A DNA stretch of 33,676 nucleotides from Parendozoicomonas sp. Alg238-R29. GTDB lineage: Bacteria; Pseudomonadota; Gammaproteobacteria; Pseudomonadales; Endozoicomonadaceae. Of the stretch, positions 8,283-19,562 are shown one piece after another. The DNA lies in assembly GCF_947331445.1 (NCBI RefSeq), contig NZ_CAMZOG010000055.1:1-33676 (forward strand), given 5' to 3'. Within the stretch, counting starts at the first letter, position 1. Every line of letters starts with the position of its first letter. The translations under genes were made by a program, and so were the position numbers. Below the pieces are notes generated by a model. It did not search any database. It saw only the letters and a program-made list of their open reading frames with translations, and was not told the origin of the DNA.

Positions 8283-8312
8283 ACAAAGAGCTGTGAGTAC
8301 GCCGCTCTTTGT
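8283..8312 (+). terminator. Possible terminator hairpin after cyaY
   Basis: ACAAAGAGC pairs perfectly with GCTCTTTGT around a 12-base loop, 16 bases after the cyaY stop. There is no T-run, so termination strength is uncertain. Confidence 0.4.
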
Positions 8313-8325
8313 CCTCCCTTCAATT

Positions 8326-8377
8326 GCGCACCATTTCCGCGCACCATTTCCGCGCACCATTTCCGCGCACCATTTCT
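8326..8377. repeat. 13-bp tandem repeat, four copies
   Basis: The unit GCGCACCATTTCC occurs three times exactly and once with a final T. There are no spacers, so it is not a CRISPR. Each copy carries GCACC, which is an NtrC half-site sequence, and the last copy runs into a near-consensus full site. Confidence 0.9.
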
Positions 8378-8382
8378 GTGCA
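8366..8382 (+). promoter_or_regulatory. Candidate NtrC enhancer site
   Basis: CGCACC-ATTTC-TGTGCA matches 10 of the 12 fixed positions of the enterobacterial NtrC consensus TGCACC-N5-GGTGCA. It lies about 120 bases before a sigma-54-like promoter, the usual enhancer distance, upstream of the nitrogen operon glnK-amtB. Confidence 0.45.
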
Positions 8383-8499
8383 CAAAGCTATAACACCATA
8401 ACTCCGTAGTGCACTCCCGTGCATCATATCTGGTCACACTATCTTTCAAACCCGTACAAAAAACACATAACCCAATGAAATCCATAGATTTTTATTAAG

Positions 8500-8515
8500 T
8501 GGCACGATGACTGCT
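8500..8515 (+). promoter_or_regulatory. Candidate sigma-54 promoter of glnK-amtB
   Basis: TGGCAC-GATGA-CTGCT keeps the invariant GG at -24 and GC at -12 with correct spacing against TGGCAC-N5-TTGCA. glnK-amtB operons are commonly RpoN/NtrC dependent. The predicted transcript would have a leader of about 240 bases before glnK, which holds no gene. Confidence 0.5.
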
Positions 8516-8676
8516 ATTCCCTAATACGAATGCCGGCCACACCGTTACTGCGATCCGGGAACGGCAATAAAAGGGGCCAGAGCACGCAGGTGTAACGCAC
8601 AGATACCGAACCAGTGCACAGGGTAAGACAGAAGTCAGGGGAAAACCCTTATAACACCCGCGTCAAAGGCGTAAAC

Positions 8677-8698
8677 TTGTCCTGACCCCTCAGGACAA
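8677..8698 (+). other. Perfect hairpin in the glnK leader
   Basis: TTGTCCTGA-CCCC-TCAGGACAA forms a nine-pair stem with a four-base loop, about 70 bases before the glnK ATG. No T-run follows. It could be a leader RNA structure or a protein-binding palindrome. Confidence 0.5.
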
Positions 8699-8754
8699 CC
8701 CGGAATAAAGAATATTGCCAGGTCATCCGCTCCACACGGAAACCGGTGCATTAA

Positions 8755-9108
<354 letters not shown>

Positions 9109-9244
9109 TCAAAAGTTTTAAGTCGGCTTTTCCGAGCCGGTCCTGAATAAAAACGCGAATGCCGATGTGGGCGGCAGTCGCAAACACCAAATATCTTCTC
9201 TCAAGAGCTGGTGTTAAAAGAATAAATCCTGGGGGTTACTCAAC

Positions 9245-10516
9245 ATGGAAAATCAAATCTTCCATTTGCAATACGCGATGGACACCTTCTACTTCCTGGT
9301 GTGTGGTGCACTGGTTATGTGGATGGCAGCCGGCTTTGCCATGCTCGAAGCGGGCCTTGTCCGTTCCAAGAATACAACTGAAATTCTTACCAAAAACGTC
9401 GCGCTGTTTGCGATCTCCTGCACCATGTACCTGATTGTTGGTTACGACATTATGTACGGCGGTGGCGTTCTGCTTGAAGGCGTTCTGGTTGGTGACAGCC
9501 ACGTATCTGATACTCTGGCTGAATTCTCTGCCCGTGAAGACGGCTTCGAAGGTGGCTCCATTTACTCTGGCGCTTCCGACTTCTTTTTCCAGGTGGTGTT
9601 TGTTGCTACTGCCATGTCCATCGTATCCGGTGCTGTTGCTGAGCGTATGAAGCTGTGGAGTTTCCTGCTGTTCGCAGTCGTGATGACTGGCTTCATCTAC
9701 CCAATGGAAGGCGCATGGACCTGGAACGGCGACTCGGTATTCGGTTTGTACACTCTGGGCGACCTTGGATTCTCTGATTTTGCCGGTTCCGGTATTGTTC
9801 ACATGGCTGGTGCCGCTGCCGCTCTGGCTGGTGTTCTGCTGCTCGGTGCCCGTAAAGGTAAATACGGCAAGAACGGCGAAGCTAATGCAATCCCGGGCGC
9901 CAACCTGCCAATGGCAACTCTCGGTACTTTCATTCTGTGGATGGGCTGGTTCGGTTTCAATGGTGGCTCAGTACTGAAGCTCGGCGATATTGCCAGTGCC
10001 AACAGTGTTGCCATGGTGTTCCTGAACACTAACGCTGCCGCTGCCGGTGGTCTGGTTGCCGCTCTCGTGACTGCCCGCCTGCTGTTTGGTAAGGCTGACC
10101 TGACCATGTGCCTGAACGGTGCACTGGCTGGTCTGGTTGCCATCACGGCTGAACCAAGCACTCCAACACCTGTTCAAGCCACTCTGATTGGTGCCATTGG
10201 TGGTGTGATTGTCGTGTTCTCTATCCTCGCTCTGGATAAGATAAGGATTGATGACCCGGTTGGTGCCATCTCAGTACACGGTACTGTTGGTCTGTTCGGC
10301 TTGATGGTTGTACCTTTCACCAACAGCGATGTGACCTTCACGGGTCAGCTGGCTGGTGCAGCAACAATCTTCGTCTGGGTATTCGGCTGCAGCCTGATCG
10401 TCTGGAGCGCCCTGAAAGCTATCACCGGCATCCGGGTGAGCGAAGAAGAAGAGTACGAAGGTGTGGATCTGGCGGAATGCGGTATGGAAGCTTACCCAGA
10501 GTTCACTAACAAGTAA
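9245..10516 (+). CDS. amtB: Ammonium transporter AmtB
   Basis: AmtB is a trimeric inner-membrane channel for ammonium. The 423 residues form about eleven hydrophobic helices. The family signatures are visible: the N-terminal GFAMLEAGLVRSKN, the twin pore histidines at His186 (IVHMAGA) and His345 (SVHGTVGL), and MGWFGFNGGS. There is no cleaved signal peptide as in E. coli AmtB; the start MENQIFHLQYAMDTFYF is the form seen in many marine and Pseudomonas-type Amt proteins. A G-rich ribosome site (TGGGGG) precedes the ATG. It is expressed with glnK and closed by a strong terminator. Confidence 0.97.
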   Translation: MENQIFHLQYAMDTFYFLVCGALVMWMAAGFAMLEAGLVRSKNTTEILTKNVALFAISCTMYLIVGYDIMYGGGVLLEGVLVGDSHVSDTLAEFSAREDGFEGGSIYSGASDFFFQVVFVATAMSIVSGAVAERMKLWSFLLFAVVMTGFIYPMEGAWTWNGDSVFGLYTLGDLGFSDFAGSGIVHMAGAAAALAGVLLLGARKGKYGKNGEANAIPGANLPMATLGTFILWMGWFGFNGGSVLKLGDIASANSVAMVFLNTNAAAAGGLVAALVTARLLFGKADLTMCLNGALAGLVAITAEPSTPTPVQATLIGAIGGVIVVFSILALDKIRIDDPVGAISVHGTVGLFGLMVVPFTNSDVTFTGQLAGAATIFVWVFGCSLIVWSALKAITGIRVSEEEEYEGVDLAECGMEAYPEFTNK

Positions 10517-10543
10517 GAGCTGATAGTTTAAATCGGCCCTGTG

Positions 10544-10581
10544 AAAACGCCCTTCCACTTTTTGTGGAAGGGCGTTTTTTT
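10544..10581. terminator. Rho-independent terminator between amtB and the convergent hydrolase gene
   Basis: ACGCCCTTCCAC pairs with GTGGAAGGGCGT around TTTTT and is followed by a run of seven T. The other strand also ends in a short T-run, so it can serve both convergent genes. Confidence 0.92.
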
Positions 10582-10595
10582 ATTGAATAAATAAC

Positions 10596-11792
10596 TTAAA
10601 TTAACTGTGTTTTAACCTTTACACTCTTATGGAGTGTTTTATGGACAGGGCACTTATCCGCGATGCGTAGCAGGCTTGCACGCTGCTCTTCAGATAAACT
10701 CCCCGTTATCGTCAGCTGCCGTTCAATGACTTCAATAGCTTCACCCTGATTTTCGCAATCTGAGCAATCTTCGATGTAATCCCTGCGATGATTCAGCAGT
10801 ACTTTCACATGATCTAAAGGCAAATTTTTATGTTTTGCGTACATGCGTAAAGTCATTGCAGTACAGGCACCCAGCCCGGCAAGAAGGTGTTCATAAGGAT
10901 CAGGACCAACATTATTTCCACCGGCTGAAATTGGTTCATCCGCTAACCAGTAATGGCTATGACTGGTTACATGTTGAGAGAATATATGGTTCTTCTCTTC
11001 TACAAGGACATACCCCTTATCAACTGTCTGGGTATATGTCTCTTCCTGAGGCAGGTAACGACTCACCCAGGAAGAAACCACTTCTGCCGCGTACTCCGCA
11101 TCCTGCTTACGGGTTAACAGATGATCGGCATCATCCAGGGAGATAAAGCTTTTTGGGTGACGAGCTTCCTTATAAATCTTCTCAGCCTCGGTAATAGCGA
11201 CTGTATTATCGAGCGGAGAATGCATAACCAGCAGAGCTTTTTTCATATTGCTGATATCACGCCGCTGGTTTGCCAGATCATCCAGAAACTGTTTTTTGAT
11301 CACGAACTTACGTGAACCAAGGCTCACTTCCGCCTCACCACTTTCTTCAATGGTATCCAGTGAAGCTGAGAAATTATGGGAAACATGCTCGGCTTGATGG
11401 GGAGCACCAATAGTCACGACAGCCTTCACTTCAGACACCTTAGAAGCCATACCTAGAACAGCCGCTCCCCCCAGACTATGACCAATAAGCAAAGCAGGCG
11501 CCTGATAATCCTTTCGCAGAAAATCAGCCGCCGCGAGCAAATCCTGCATATTGGAAGAGAAGTTAGTATTTTCAAAATCACCATCGCTGTTACCAAGCCC
11601 TGTAAAATCAAAACGAAGTACAGCAATACCTTTGCTTGTCAGGGCGCGGGCAATACGGGAGGCTGCCGCTATATCCTTTCCGCAGGTAAAACAGTGAGCA
11701 AACAGTGCATAACAGCGAATTTCTGACTCAGGGGACTCCAGCATTCCGACCAGAGTCAGGCCGTTACTTTCAAACTGAACCTTTGTGCGCAT
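10596..11792 (-). CDS. Alpha/beta hydrolase-OsmC fusion protein
   Basis: This 398-residue protein joins two domains. Residues about 1-248 are an alpha/beta hydrolase with nucleophile Ser106 (GHSLGG) and catalytic His224 (DADHLL); Asp195 in HSPLDNTV is the likely acid. Residues about 262-398 are an OsmC/Ohr-like domain with two redox cysteines, Cys310 ([10 protein letters not shown]) and Cys381 (DKCPVHKTL). OsmC/Ohr proteins reduce organic hydroperoxides through a thiol pair; the hydrolase may free the peroxide from an ester, but the substrate is unknown. The fusion occurs in other proteobacteria and is not new. It is a single gene sharing a terminator with amtB. Confidence 0.88.
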   Translation of the reverse strand: MRTKVQFESNGLTLVGMLESPESEIRCYALFAHCFTCGKDIAAASRIARALTSKGIAVLRFDFTGLGNSDGDFENTNFSSNMQDLLAAADFLRKDYQAPALLIGHSLGGAAVLGMASKVSEVKAVVTIGAPHQAEHVSHNFSASLDTIEESGEAEVSLGSRKFVIKKQFLDDLANQRRDISNMKKALLVMHSPLDNTVAITEAEKIYKEARHPKSFISLDDADHLLTRKQDAEYAAEVVSSWVSRYLPQEETYTQTVDKGYVLVEEKNHIFSQHVTSHSHYWLADEPISAGGNNVGPDPYEHLLAGLGACTAMTLRMYAKHKNLPLDHVKVLLNHRRDYIEDCSDCENQGEAIEVIERQLTITGSLSEEQRASLLRIADKCPVHKTLHKSVKVKTQLI

Positions 11793-11907
11793 GTCGATAA
11801 CCTGAGGGGTCGCTTAGAAAGAATATATCCTCACTATAACTGTAACCAAATTCCACTCCACATCGCTTTATCGACAGCAACTCACTTCTCACTGCACCTG
11901 CTTTTCT

Positions 11908-12189
11908 ATGTTCATTAATTGGAAGGTGCACTTATCAGCTATTTGCAGACCGCCGTTGATCGCGTCCTCTCGCAAACCACCCAAACGATTGATTCTGAAC
12001 TTTGGTGCAACAGACGACACCGTTCATGACGCACAGCTACAGTGCTATACGCTGGAAAGGACATCACAGGAACATAGTCACCAAGGCCGAGTTCTGCGTA
12101 ACACCCGACGGATCAGGGTGCATATGAGCAGTACCTTTGTGTATCAAGAATTGTTTCACACCATTTCCAGAAAGCTTGTACCCGGATAG
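11908..12189 (+). pseudogene. IS1380-type transposase remnant
   Basis: The 93-codon frame joins two pieces that resemble separate parts of an IS1380-family transposase. RLILNFGATDDTVH resembles the catalytic region usually written as LDxDATDDxxHG. The end, RNTRRIRVHMSSTFVYQELF, resembles the C-terminal segment. A whole transposase is over 400 residues, so the middle is deleted. The catalytic aspartate of the first motif is Asn, and no terminal inverted repeats were identified. The match is by recalled motifs, not alignment. The surrounding gap (11793-12473) contains no other gene I can support. Confidence 0.5.
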
Positions 12190-12473
12190 AGAAACAGGTG
12201 CTGTTCCCGGCACGGAATGAACTGAGAATAAATAAACAATGGGGTAAGGGGGAGGTGTGCCTGAAAACTCTGCTGGTATCTCTTTAGGCCCAAGGATTTA
12301 ACCATGAGGGGCTCTTTCCATAAGAACACCTCATTTGCAGGATAGTATTGGAGCCTGATGAAATATCCGGGCTAAGTAACGTGTGCTTTTGTAAGTTCTG
12401 ATATTTCTTTACGTTTTCTGGAGCCATGGGTATTCTGCCCAGCAACAGAGAATAGCTGGGGTGTGGGGACAAG

Positions 12474-12776
12474 ATGATTGATAAAGCTGCTTTTATCGGA
12501 ACGGTTGCTGGCAAATTGCAGGACATTGTCAGTCAGGGCCCTGGCCAGCCGTTAAAAGAAGATTTTGAGCGGAATATCAAAGCGGTTCTGACTAATGCTT
12601 TCAGCAAAATGGAACTTTTGACCCGTGAAGAGTTTGAAGGTCAGGCTGCAGTGTTACAGCGCACCCGTGAGATGGTGGAAGCTCTCGAGAAAAGAGTGGC
12701 AGAGCTGGAAAAACAGGCACCTGTTGCTGAGCCAGATGTAGAAAGTGCAGGTGAAGAAAGTGCAGGTGAAGAGTAA
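12474..12776 (+). CDS. ubiK: Ubiquinone biosynthesis accessory factor UbiK (YqiC/DUF526)
   Basis: This 100-residue protein matches the UbiK family, which binds UbiJ and supports assembly of the aerobic ubiquinone-synthesis complex. The N-terminal amphipathic helix (MIDKAAFIGTVAGKLQDI) and the region NIKAVLTNAFSKMELLTREEFEGQ are characteristic. Residues about 62-88 form the short C-terminal coiled coil (LQRTREMVEALEKRVAELEKQ). The tail holds a perfect 15-base duplication giving ESAGE twice, in a region that is normally variable. A GGGGA ribosome site lies before the ATG. It stands alone, facing the OmpA-like gene. Confidence 0.9.
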   Translation: MIDKAAFIGTVAGKLQDIVSQGPGQPLKEDFERNIKAVLTNAFSKMELLTREEFEGQAAVLQRTREMVEALEKRVAELEKQAPVAEPDVESAGEESAGEE

Positions 12777-12794
12777 CCTTCGCGCTCAGTGTTA

Positions 12795-12826
12795 ATGGAA
12801 GGCCGCCTGGTCAGGAGGCTTTCCAT
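12795..12826. terminator. Imperfect hairpin between ubiK and the OmpA-like gene
   Basis: ATGGAAGGCC and GGCTTTCCAT pair with one G-U pair, between two convergent stops. No long T-run follows. It is a plausible shared terminator. Confidence 0.4.
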
Positions 12827-12837
12827 AGGTCGAATCA

Positions 12838-13443
12838 TTACCTTTCTGATGATAGAAACAGTTCTACTCGCCTGTTCTGGGCGTGGCTCTTTTCATCGTT
12901 TCCTCGTGTCAGCAGCCGCTCGCTACCATGACTTGTTAACCGCATACGCTTTTTGGCGACACCCTGCTCTTGAAAAAATGCAGCAACAGACTGCGCACGG
13001 CGCATGCCCAAACCTTTATTGTAATTGGGGATGCCCCGCTCATCGGCATGCCCCTCAATCATAATTGTTCCTGGCATGGCTTTAAGTTGGGGAACCAATG
13101 CCTTCAATTCTATTCTGGCGTCATCAGTGAGAGTGGATTTATTAAAACCAAAGTGGAAAACAGCATCGATTTCTTCAGTAGTAATGGTGTCTTCTTTTAC
13201 CAACTGTTCTATTTCTTTTTCGTGAGTTTGATCAGCTCCGGGAATAGTTAAACCTGAAGGAGGCATTTCAGCCATGCCATCTGCATCAGTGCCAGTATAG
13301 ATATCTGCTGGTGTAACCTGTGGTGATGCAACGGGCAACTCTTCTGGCTTGGCATTTTCATCTCGGCAGCCTGCCAGAGTAGCGCTGAGAATAAGACAGA
13401 TGACAACCGAAACTGAATGCAACGAACGATTATACAAAGTCAT
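12838..13443 (-). CDS. OmpA-family (Pal-like) lipoprotein
   Basis: This 201-residue protein starts with a lipoprotein signal; the lipobox LAGC places the acylated Cys at 26, and Arg27-Asp28 follow. Residues about 30-90 are a low-complexity linker. Residues about 92-198 are an OmpA-like peptidoglycan-binding domain with FGFNKSTLTDDAR, EGHADERGIPNYN, MRRAQSVAAFF and NRRVEL; the diaminopimelate-binding Asp and Arg are present. It should anchor the envelope to peptidoglycan. It resembles Pal but is not beside tol genes, so it is probably an additional Pal-like lipoprotein and the symbol is left blank. Confidence 0.87.
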   Translation of the reverse strand: MTLYNRSLHSVSVVICLILSATLAGCRDENAKPEELPVASPQVTPADIYTGTDADGMAEMPPSGLTIPGADQTHEKEIEQLVKEDTITTEEIDAVFHFGFNKSTLTDDARIELKALVPQLKAMPGTIMIEGHADERGIPNYNKGLGMRRAQSVAAFFQEQGVAKKRMRLTSHGSERLLTRGNDEKSHAQNRRVELFLSSER

Positions 13444-13511
13444 AGACGCCTATCCGAGAGCCATGAATCAACAACGGTCACAAGGATAGACCCATTACTC
13501 TGAGCCTGCTT

Positions 13512-14441
13512 TCAGACTGGCCTCACACCATTCAATCGGGCAAAGCACGTTTCTTTTGCGGTTTCGATGAAATCCATCATGTAAGGCTGGCCTTTATGTT
13601 CTGTACGAATGGCTGCATACAGTGTGCACCAGATTCCTTTTTCCCCCAGTTTTCGGGTCTGGATATGACTTTTGTCCAGATACTCTGCAAGGGCCCAGTT
13701 AGGTAAAGCGCAAACACCTCTCTGGCTGGCAACCAGTTGCAGCATCATAAGCGTGAGTTCAACTGTTCGAATCGCCTCAGGCTCTATGTTGGCCGGATCC
13801 ATAAAGTCACGGAACACGGCTAAACGTTCGTGTTCCACCGGATAGGTGATCATAATTTCCGGTTCCAGATCTTTTGGTTCAATCCACTCCTTTTCTGTCA
13901 GAGGATGACGGCGGGAGATAGCCAGCAGCATTTCGTATTGGAACAAAGGAATATATTCCAACTCCGGGCTGTTCATTGGATCTGAGGTAATAACCAGATC
14001 AAGCTCTCCGCGAGACAGTGCAGGTAAAGGGGCAAAATTAAAACTGCTGGCAAAGTCCATTTCTACTTCCGGCCAGTGCTCTCTGTAGCGGTCGATCGTG
14101 GGCATCAACCACTGAAAACAACTATGGCATTCAATAGCCATATTCAAACGACCCGATTCTCCCCCCGCCAACCGTAATAAATCCTGTTCAGCAAGGCGGA
14201 CCTGTGGAAGCAGTTCATCTGCCAGCGTCAGTAATCGCAGCCCCGCTGTTGTGAAGCGAGGAGGCTTGGTTTTGCGAACAAATAGTTCCATGCCAATGCG
14301 GGACTCCAGTTCTTTAATCTGGTGGGAGAGTGCAGATTGGGTGAGATGCAACATGCGCGCGGCCTCAACCAGGCTTCCGGTCTGTCTGAGTGCGTGGAGT
14401 GTTTTCAGGTGGTGCAGGCCTAAACCGATCTGTGAAGTCAT
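13512..14441 (-). CDS. metR: LysR-type regulator MetR
   Basis: This 309-residue LysR-family regulator has a winged helix-turn-helix at about 9-68 (GSLVEAARMLHLTQSALSHQ) and a periplasmic-binding-like effector domain after about residue 95. The start of that domain, MAIECHSCFQWLMP, is typical of MetR, which senses homocysteine and activates metE and related genes. It is divergent from metE, the classic arrangement, with two MetR-like boxes in the 157-base gap. This supports the MetR call over other LysR proteins. Confidence 0.93.
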   Translation of the reverse strand: MTSQIGLGLHHLKTLHALRQTGSLVEAARMLHLTQSALSHQIKELESRIGMELFVRKTKPPRFTTAGLRLLTLADELLPQVRLAEQDLLRLAGGESGRLNMAIECHSCFQWLMPTIDRYREHWPEVEMDFASSFNFAPLPALSRGELDLVITSDPMNSPELEYIPLFQYEMLLAISRRHPLTEKEWIEPKDLEPEIMITYPVEHERLAVFRDFMDPANIEPEAIRTVELTLMMLQLVASQRGVCALPNWALAEYLDKSHIQTRKLGEKGIWCTLYAAIRTEHKGQPYMMDFIETAKETCFARLNGVRPV

Positions 14442-14505
14442 GGTTGGAAATTCGTTGTTATCTATTGTGGGAGAAATTTTATATTAATTTTCCTCACTTT
14501 AAAGG

Positions 14506-14527
14506 TGAAAATAATGAGTTTGATTCA
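14506..14527. promoter_or_regulatory. Two overlapping MetR-like boxes in the metR-metE gap
   Basis: TGAGTTTGATTCA (14515-14527) matches 8 of 9 fixed positions of TGAA-NN-T-NN-TTCA. The overlapping TGAAAATAATGAG (14506-14518) matches 6 of 9. They lie 72-93 bases before the metE ATG in an AT-rich region, similar to the paired sites before metE in enteric bacteria. Confidence 0.5.
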
Positions 14528-14598
14528 AATTTATTAATATCTGACACTTCCCTTAACCACAGAAAAAAAGACTCAGACATTTTCACGGAGGAGGGGAA

Positions 14599-16878
14599 AT
14601 GGCGGTATCACATAACTTGGGTTTTCCGAGAATAGGCGCAAACCGGGAGTTAAAGAAAGCTCAGGAAGCTTACTGGAAAGGTGAGCTTTCCCAGAATGAG
14701 TTGCTTGCAGAAGGTAAGCGACTCAGAGCTTTGCATTGGGATATTCAGCAAAAAGCGGGGTTAGATTTGATCCCAGTGGGTGATTTCGCCTGGTACGATC
14801 AGGTTCTTAACCACTCCTTAATGTTGGGCGCTGTCCCCAAACGTTTTGCTCAAGATGGAGCTGACCCCAGTGATATCGATACGCTATTTCGTATAGCTCG
14901 TGGTCGGGCACCCAGCGGCCAACCCGCAGCCGCCAGTGAAATGACCAAATGGTTCGATACCAACTATCACTACATAGTGCCTGAGCTGCACGAAGGTCAG
15001 ACGTTTAGCTTTGCCTGTCGTTCAATTATTGAGGAAACCAAAGAAGCCCTGGCGCTAGGCCATAAAGTGAAGCCCGTTCTTGTTGGCCCTCTCACCTGGT
15101 TGTGGCTTGGTAAGGTAAAAGGGGAGAGTTTCGACCGGCTCACACTTCTGGACGACATTGTTAATGTTTATGGAGAAGTGCTCTCTGAGCTTGCAGAATT
15201 GGGCATTGAGTGGGTGCAGATTGATGAACCTGTTATCGTTCTGGATTTGCCTACCGAATGGCAGCAGGCTTTAGAGTCTGTGTATAACCGTTTGCAGAGC
15301 ACCAAAGTAAAGATACTGCTGGCAACATATTTTGGCGGACTGAATGGCCATGCTGCACTTGTTACCAGCCTGCCTGTAGCTGGTATTCATATTGATGCAG
15401 TGAGAGCTCCTGAAGACGTCATCACTCTGGTCGATCGCATTTCACCACATACTGTACTGTCTGTTGGTGCAGTGAATGGCAGAAATATCTGGCGGGCAGA
15501 TATCAGCAAGATTCTTGAAAACCTGAAGTTTGCTTCAGAGAAACTGGGTGAAAGACTGTGGATTGCTCCCAGCTGCTCTTTGCTGCATGTTCCTGTTGAT
15601 GTGGACAATGAAGACAAACTGGATGACGAGCTCAAAGGCTGGTTGGCTTTTGCAAAGCAAAAATGTGATGAAGTTTCTGTTATCAGCGCCATTATTAATG
15701 GCGCTGATAACGACAAAGCCCAAGCTCTGAAGACAACCTCAGATCAGGTTGTTGAGCAGCGAAGAATATCAGCGAGAATCCATGATCCGGCTGTTCAGCA
15801 GCGGGTGCAGGCCATTGGTTCTGATATGGATAAACGTCATTTGTCCTATGAGGCACGTGCACAGATTCAAAAGCAGGTTTTGAATCTGCCTTTGTATCCA
15901 ACTACAACAATTGGCTCATTTCCACAAACCACAGACATTCGCCGGGCACGCAGATTGTTCAAGAAAGGTGAGCTTTCTGAAGTAGATTACCGAGTTTCTA
16001 TGGAAGCGGAAATCAAAGATGCTGTAGCCCGTCAGGAACAGCTTGGCCTTGATGTTCTGGTTCATGGTGAAGCCGAGCGTAATGACATGGTCGAATACTT
16101 CGGCGAGCAGTTAAAAGGTTTTGTATTCACCACGAATGGCTGGGTACAGAGTTACGGCAGCCGTTGCGTAAAACCGCCGGTGATTGTTGGTGATATTTCT
16201 CGCCCTGAGCCGATGACGGTTGAGTGGAGTGCGTTTGCCCAGAAGCAAACAAAACAGCCAATGAAAGGCATGCTGACTGGGCCTGTGACGATTTTGTGCT
16301 GGTCATTTCCGCGAGAAGATGTGGACCGAAAAGAGTCCTGCCTGCAATTGGCGCTGGCGTTGCGAGATGAAGTTGTTGATCTGGAAAAAGCCGGTATTGG
16401 CATTATTCAGATTGATGAACCCGCTATACGGGAAGGTTTGCCTTTAAAGAAAAGAGACTGGCCAGCCTATCTGAACTGGGCAACGCAGAGCTTCCGGATT
16501 TCTGCCAGTGGTGTGGAAGATAAAACCCAGATTCATACACACATGTGTTACAGCGAGTTTAACGACATCATTGAATATATCGCGTCTATGGATGCCGATG
16601 TGATTACTATTGAAACATCCCGTTCTGATATGGAATTACTGGATGCCTTCGAGAAGTTCCATTATCCCAATGAAATAGGGCCGGGGGTTTACGATATCCA
16701 TTCACCAAATGTTCCGGAAAAAGAATGGATGAAACAGCTGATGTTGAAGGCTGCAGAAAAGATTCCTGCCGAGCGTTTGTGGATAAACCCGGATTGCGGA
16801 CTGAAAACCCGCGGATGGCCAGAGGTGGAAGAAGCTTTAGCTAACATGGTTGCAGTCGCTAAAGAACTTCGCGCGTAA
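14599..16878 (+). CDS. metE: Cobalamin-independent methionine synthase
   Basis: MetE transfers a methyl group from methyl-tetrahydrofolate triglutamate to homocysteine in the cytoplasm. The 759 residues comprise two related barrels. The N-terminal signature [16 protein letters not shown] and the C-terminal zinc site are visible: His648 and Cys650 in [10 protein letters not shown], a Glu near 672, and Cys733 in [11 protein letters not shown]. These are offset by seven from E. coli His641, Cys643, Glu665 and Cys726. A strong GGAGGAGG ribosome site precedes the ATG. It is controlled by the divergent metR. Its coding sequence contains a perfect 15-base inverted repeat at 15679-15711. Confidence 0.97.
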   Translation: MAVSHNLGFPRIGANRELKKAQEAYWKGELSQNELLAEGKRLRALHWDIQQKAGLDLIPVGDFAWYDQVLNHSLMLGAVPKRFAQDGADPSDIDTLFRIARGRAPSGQPAAASEMTKWFDTNYHYIVPELHEGQTFSFACRSIIEETKEALALGHKVKPVLVGPLTWLWLGKVKGESFDRLTLLDDIVNVYGEVLSELAELGIEWVQIDEPVIVLDLPTEWQQALESVYNRLQSTKVKILLATYFGGLNGHAALVTSLPVAGIHIDAVRAPEDVITLVDRISPHTVLSVGAVNGRNIWRADISKILENLKFASEKLGERLWIAPSCSLLHVPVDVDNEDKLDDELKGWLAFAKQKCDEVSVISAIINGADNDKAQALKTTSDQVVEQRRISARIHDPAVQQRVQAIGSDMDKRHLSYEARAQIQKQVLNLPLYPTTTIGSFPQTTDIRRARRLFKKGELSEVDYRVSMEAEIKDAVARQEQLGLDVLVHGEAERNDMVEYFGEQLKGFVFTTNGWVQSYGSRCVKPPVIVGDISRPEPMTVEWSAFAQKQTKQPMKGMLTGPVTILCWSFPREDVDRKESCLQLALALRDEVVDLEKAGIGIIQIDEPAIREGLPLKKRDWPAYLNWATQSFRISASGVEDKTQIHTHMCYSEFNDIIEYIASMDADVITIETSRSDMELLDAFEKFHYPNEIGPGVYDIHSPNVPEKEWMKQLMLKAAEKIPAERLWINPDCGLKTRGWPEVEEALANMVAVAKELRA
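15679..15711. repeat. Perfect 15-bp inverted repeat inside metE
   Basis: GTTATCAGCGCCATT is followed by ATT and then by its exact reverse complement AATGGCGCTGATAAC. It encodes about residues 361-371 ([11 protein letters not shown]), in a surface-like linker between the two MetE barrels. The frame is intact. Confidence 0.9.
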
Positions 16879-16879
16879 T

Positions 16880-16916
16880 ATCTATCAGGCCGTATGCAAT
16901 ATGCGGCCTGATAGAT
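16880..16916. terminator. Hairpin between metE and fadH
   Basis: ATCTATCAGGCCG pairs perfectly with CGGCCTGATAGAT around an 11-base loop, directly after the metE stop and before the convergent fadH stop. There is no T-run. It is a likely bidirectional terminator. Confidence 0.65.
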
Positions 16917-16960
16917 CAACCCAATTATCTTCTTATCATGCTCTCTCAGTAAGACAGATA

Positions 16961-19057
<2,097 letters not shown>

Positions 19058-19141
19058 TCACGACTGCCAGAGAATATAGGGGGGCACAGAACAGAGGTAA
19101 ATGATCAAAAAAGGCAGATTGCTGTCTAAAAATGACATGCC

Positions 19142-19273
19142 CTATGGATCTATCTATGGATCTATCTATGGATCTATCTATGGATCTATCTATGGATCTA
19201 TCTATGGATCTATCTATGGATCTATCTATGGATCTATCTATGGATCTATCTATGGATCTATCTATGGATCTAT
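19142..19273. repeat. 12-bp tandem repeat, eleven copies
   Basis: The unit CTATGGATCTAT is repeated eleven times without visible variation over 132 bases. It lies in the upstream region of fadH. Because 12 is a multiple of three, both strands read as open (Gly-Ser-Ile-Tyr on plus, Ile-Asp-Arg-Ser on minus). The copies are contiguous, so it is not a CRISPR. Confidence 0.97.
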
Positions 19274-19295
19274 GGTGAACCATGTATCCATAAGT

Positions 19296-19419
19296 TCAGT
19301 AATGATTTCCTCTGAGCAGGAAGCTGTGTCTGCAGCGTTGTAGTCCAGAAGGCGCTGCCGTTCTTGACTGCACCATCCGTGGTATCACAGTGAACACAGG
19401 TCATTAAAATGGTTGCCAT
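19296..19419 (-). pseudogene. IS1-type InsA N-terminal remnant
   Basis: From the ATG at 19419 the minus strand encodes MATILMTCVHCDTTDGAVKNG. After a +1 frame change it continues APSGLQRCRHSF. Together these resemble the zinc-finger start of IS1 InsA (CxxC, VKNG, sGxQRYRC). The second CxxC is lost and a stop follows shortly. The call rests on recalled motifs. The remaining bases to 19562 hold nothing I recognise. Confidence 0.5.
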
Positions 19420-19562
19420 GGGGAGTAGAAAAATGGCGGAGAATACTAGAGGAAAATGCTACCCCTTGAACAGGTAGATTCGCCGCTGATCCAGTGTATG
19501 GCTATTACTTGCTGCCAGTGCGGATGTCAGCACACCTGAAAGGAGTGGAGATAACTTTCGTT

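Noticed and set aside
8326-8377. Possible CRISPR array
   Set aside because: The 13-, 12-, 17- and 19-bp arrays in this window have no spacers between copies, and no cas gene is present.
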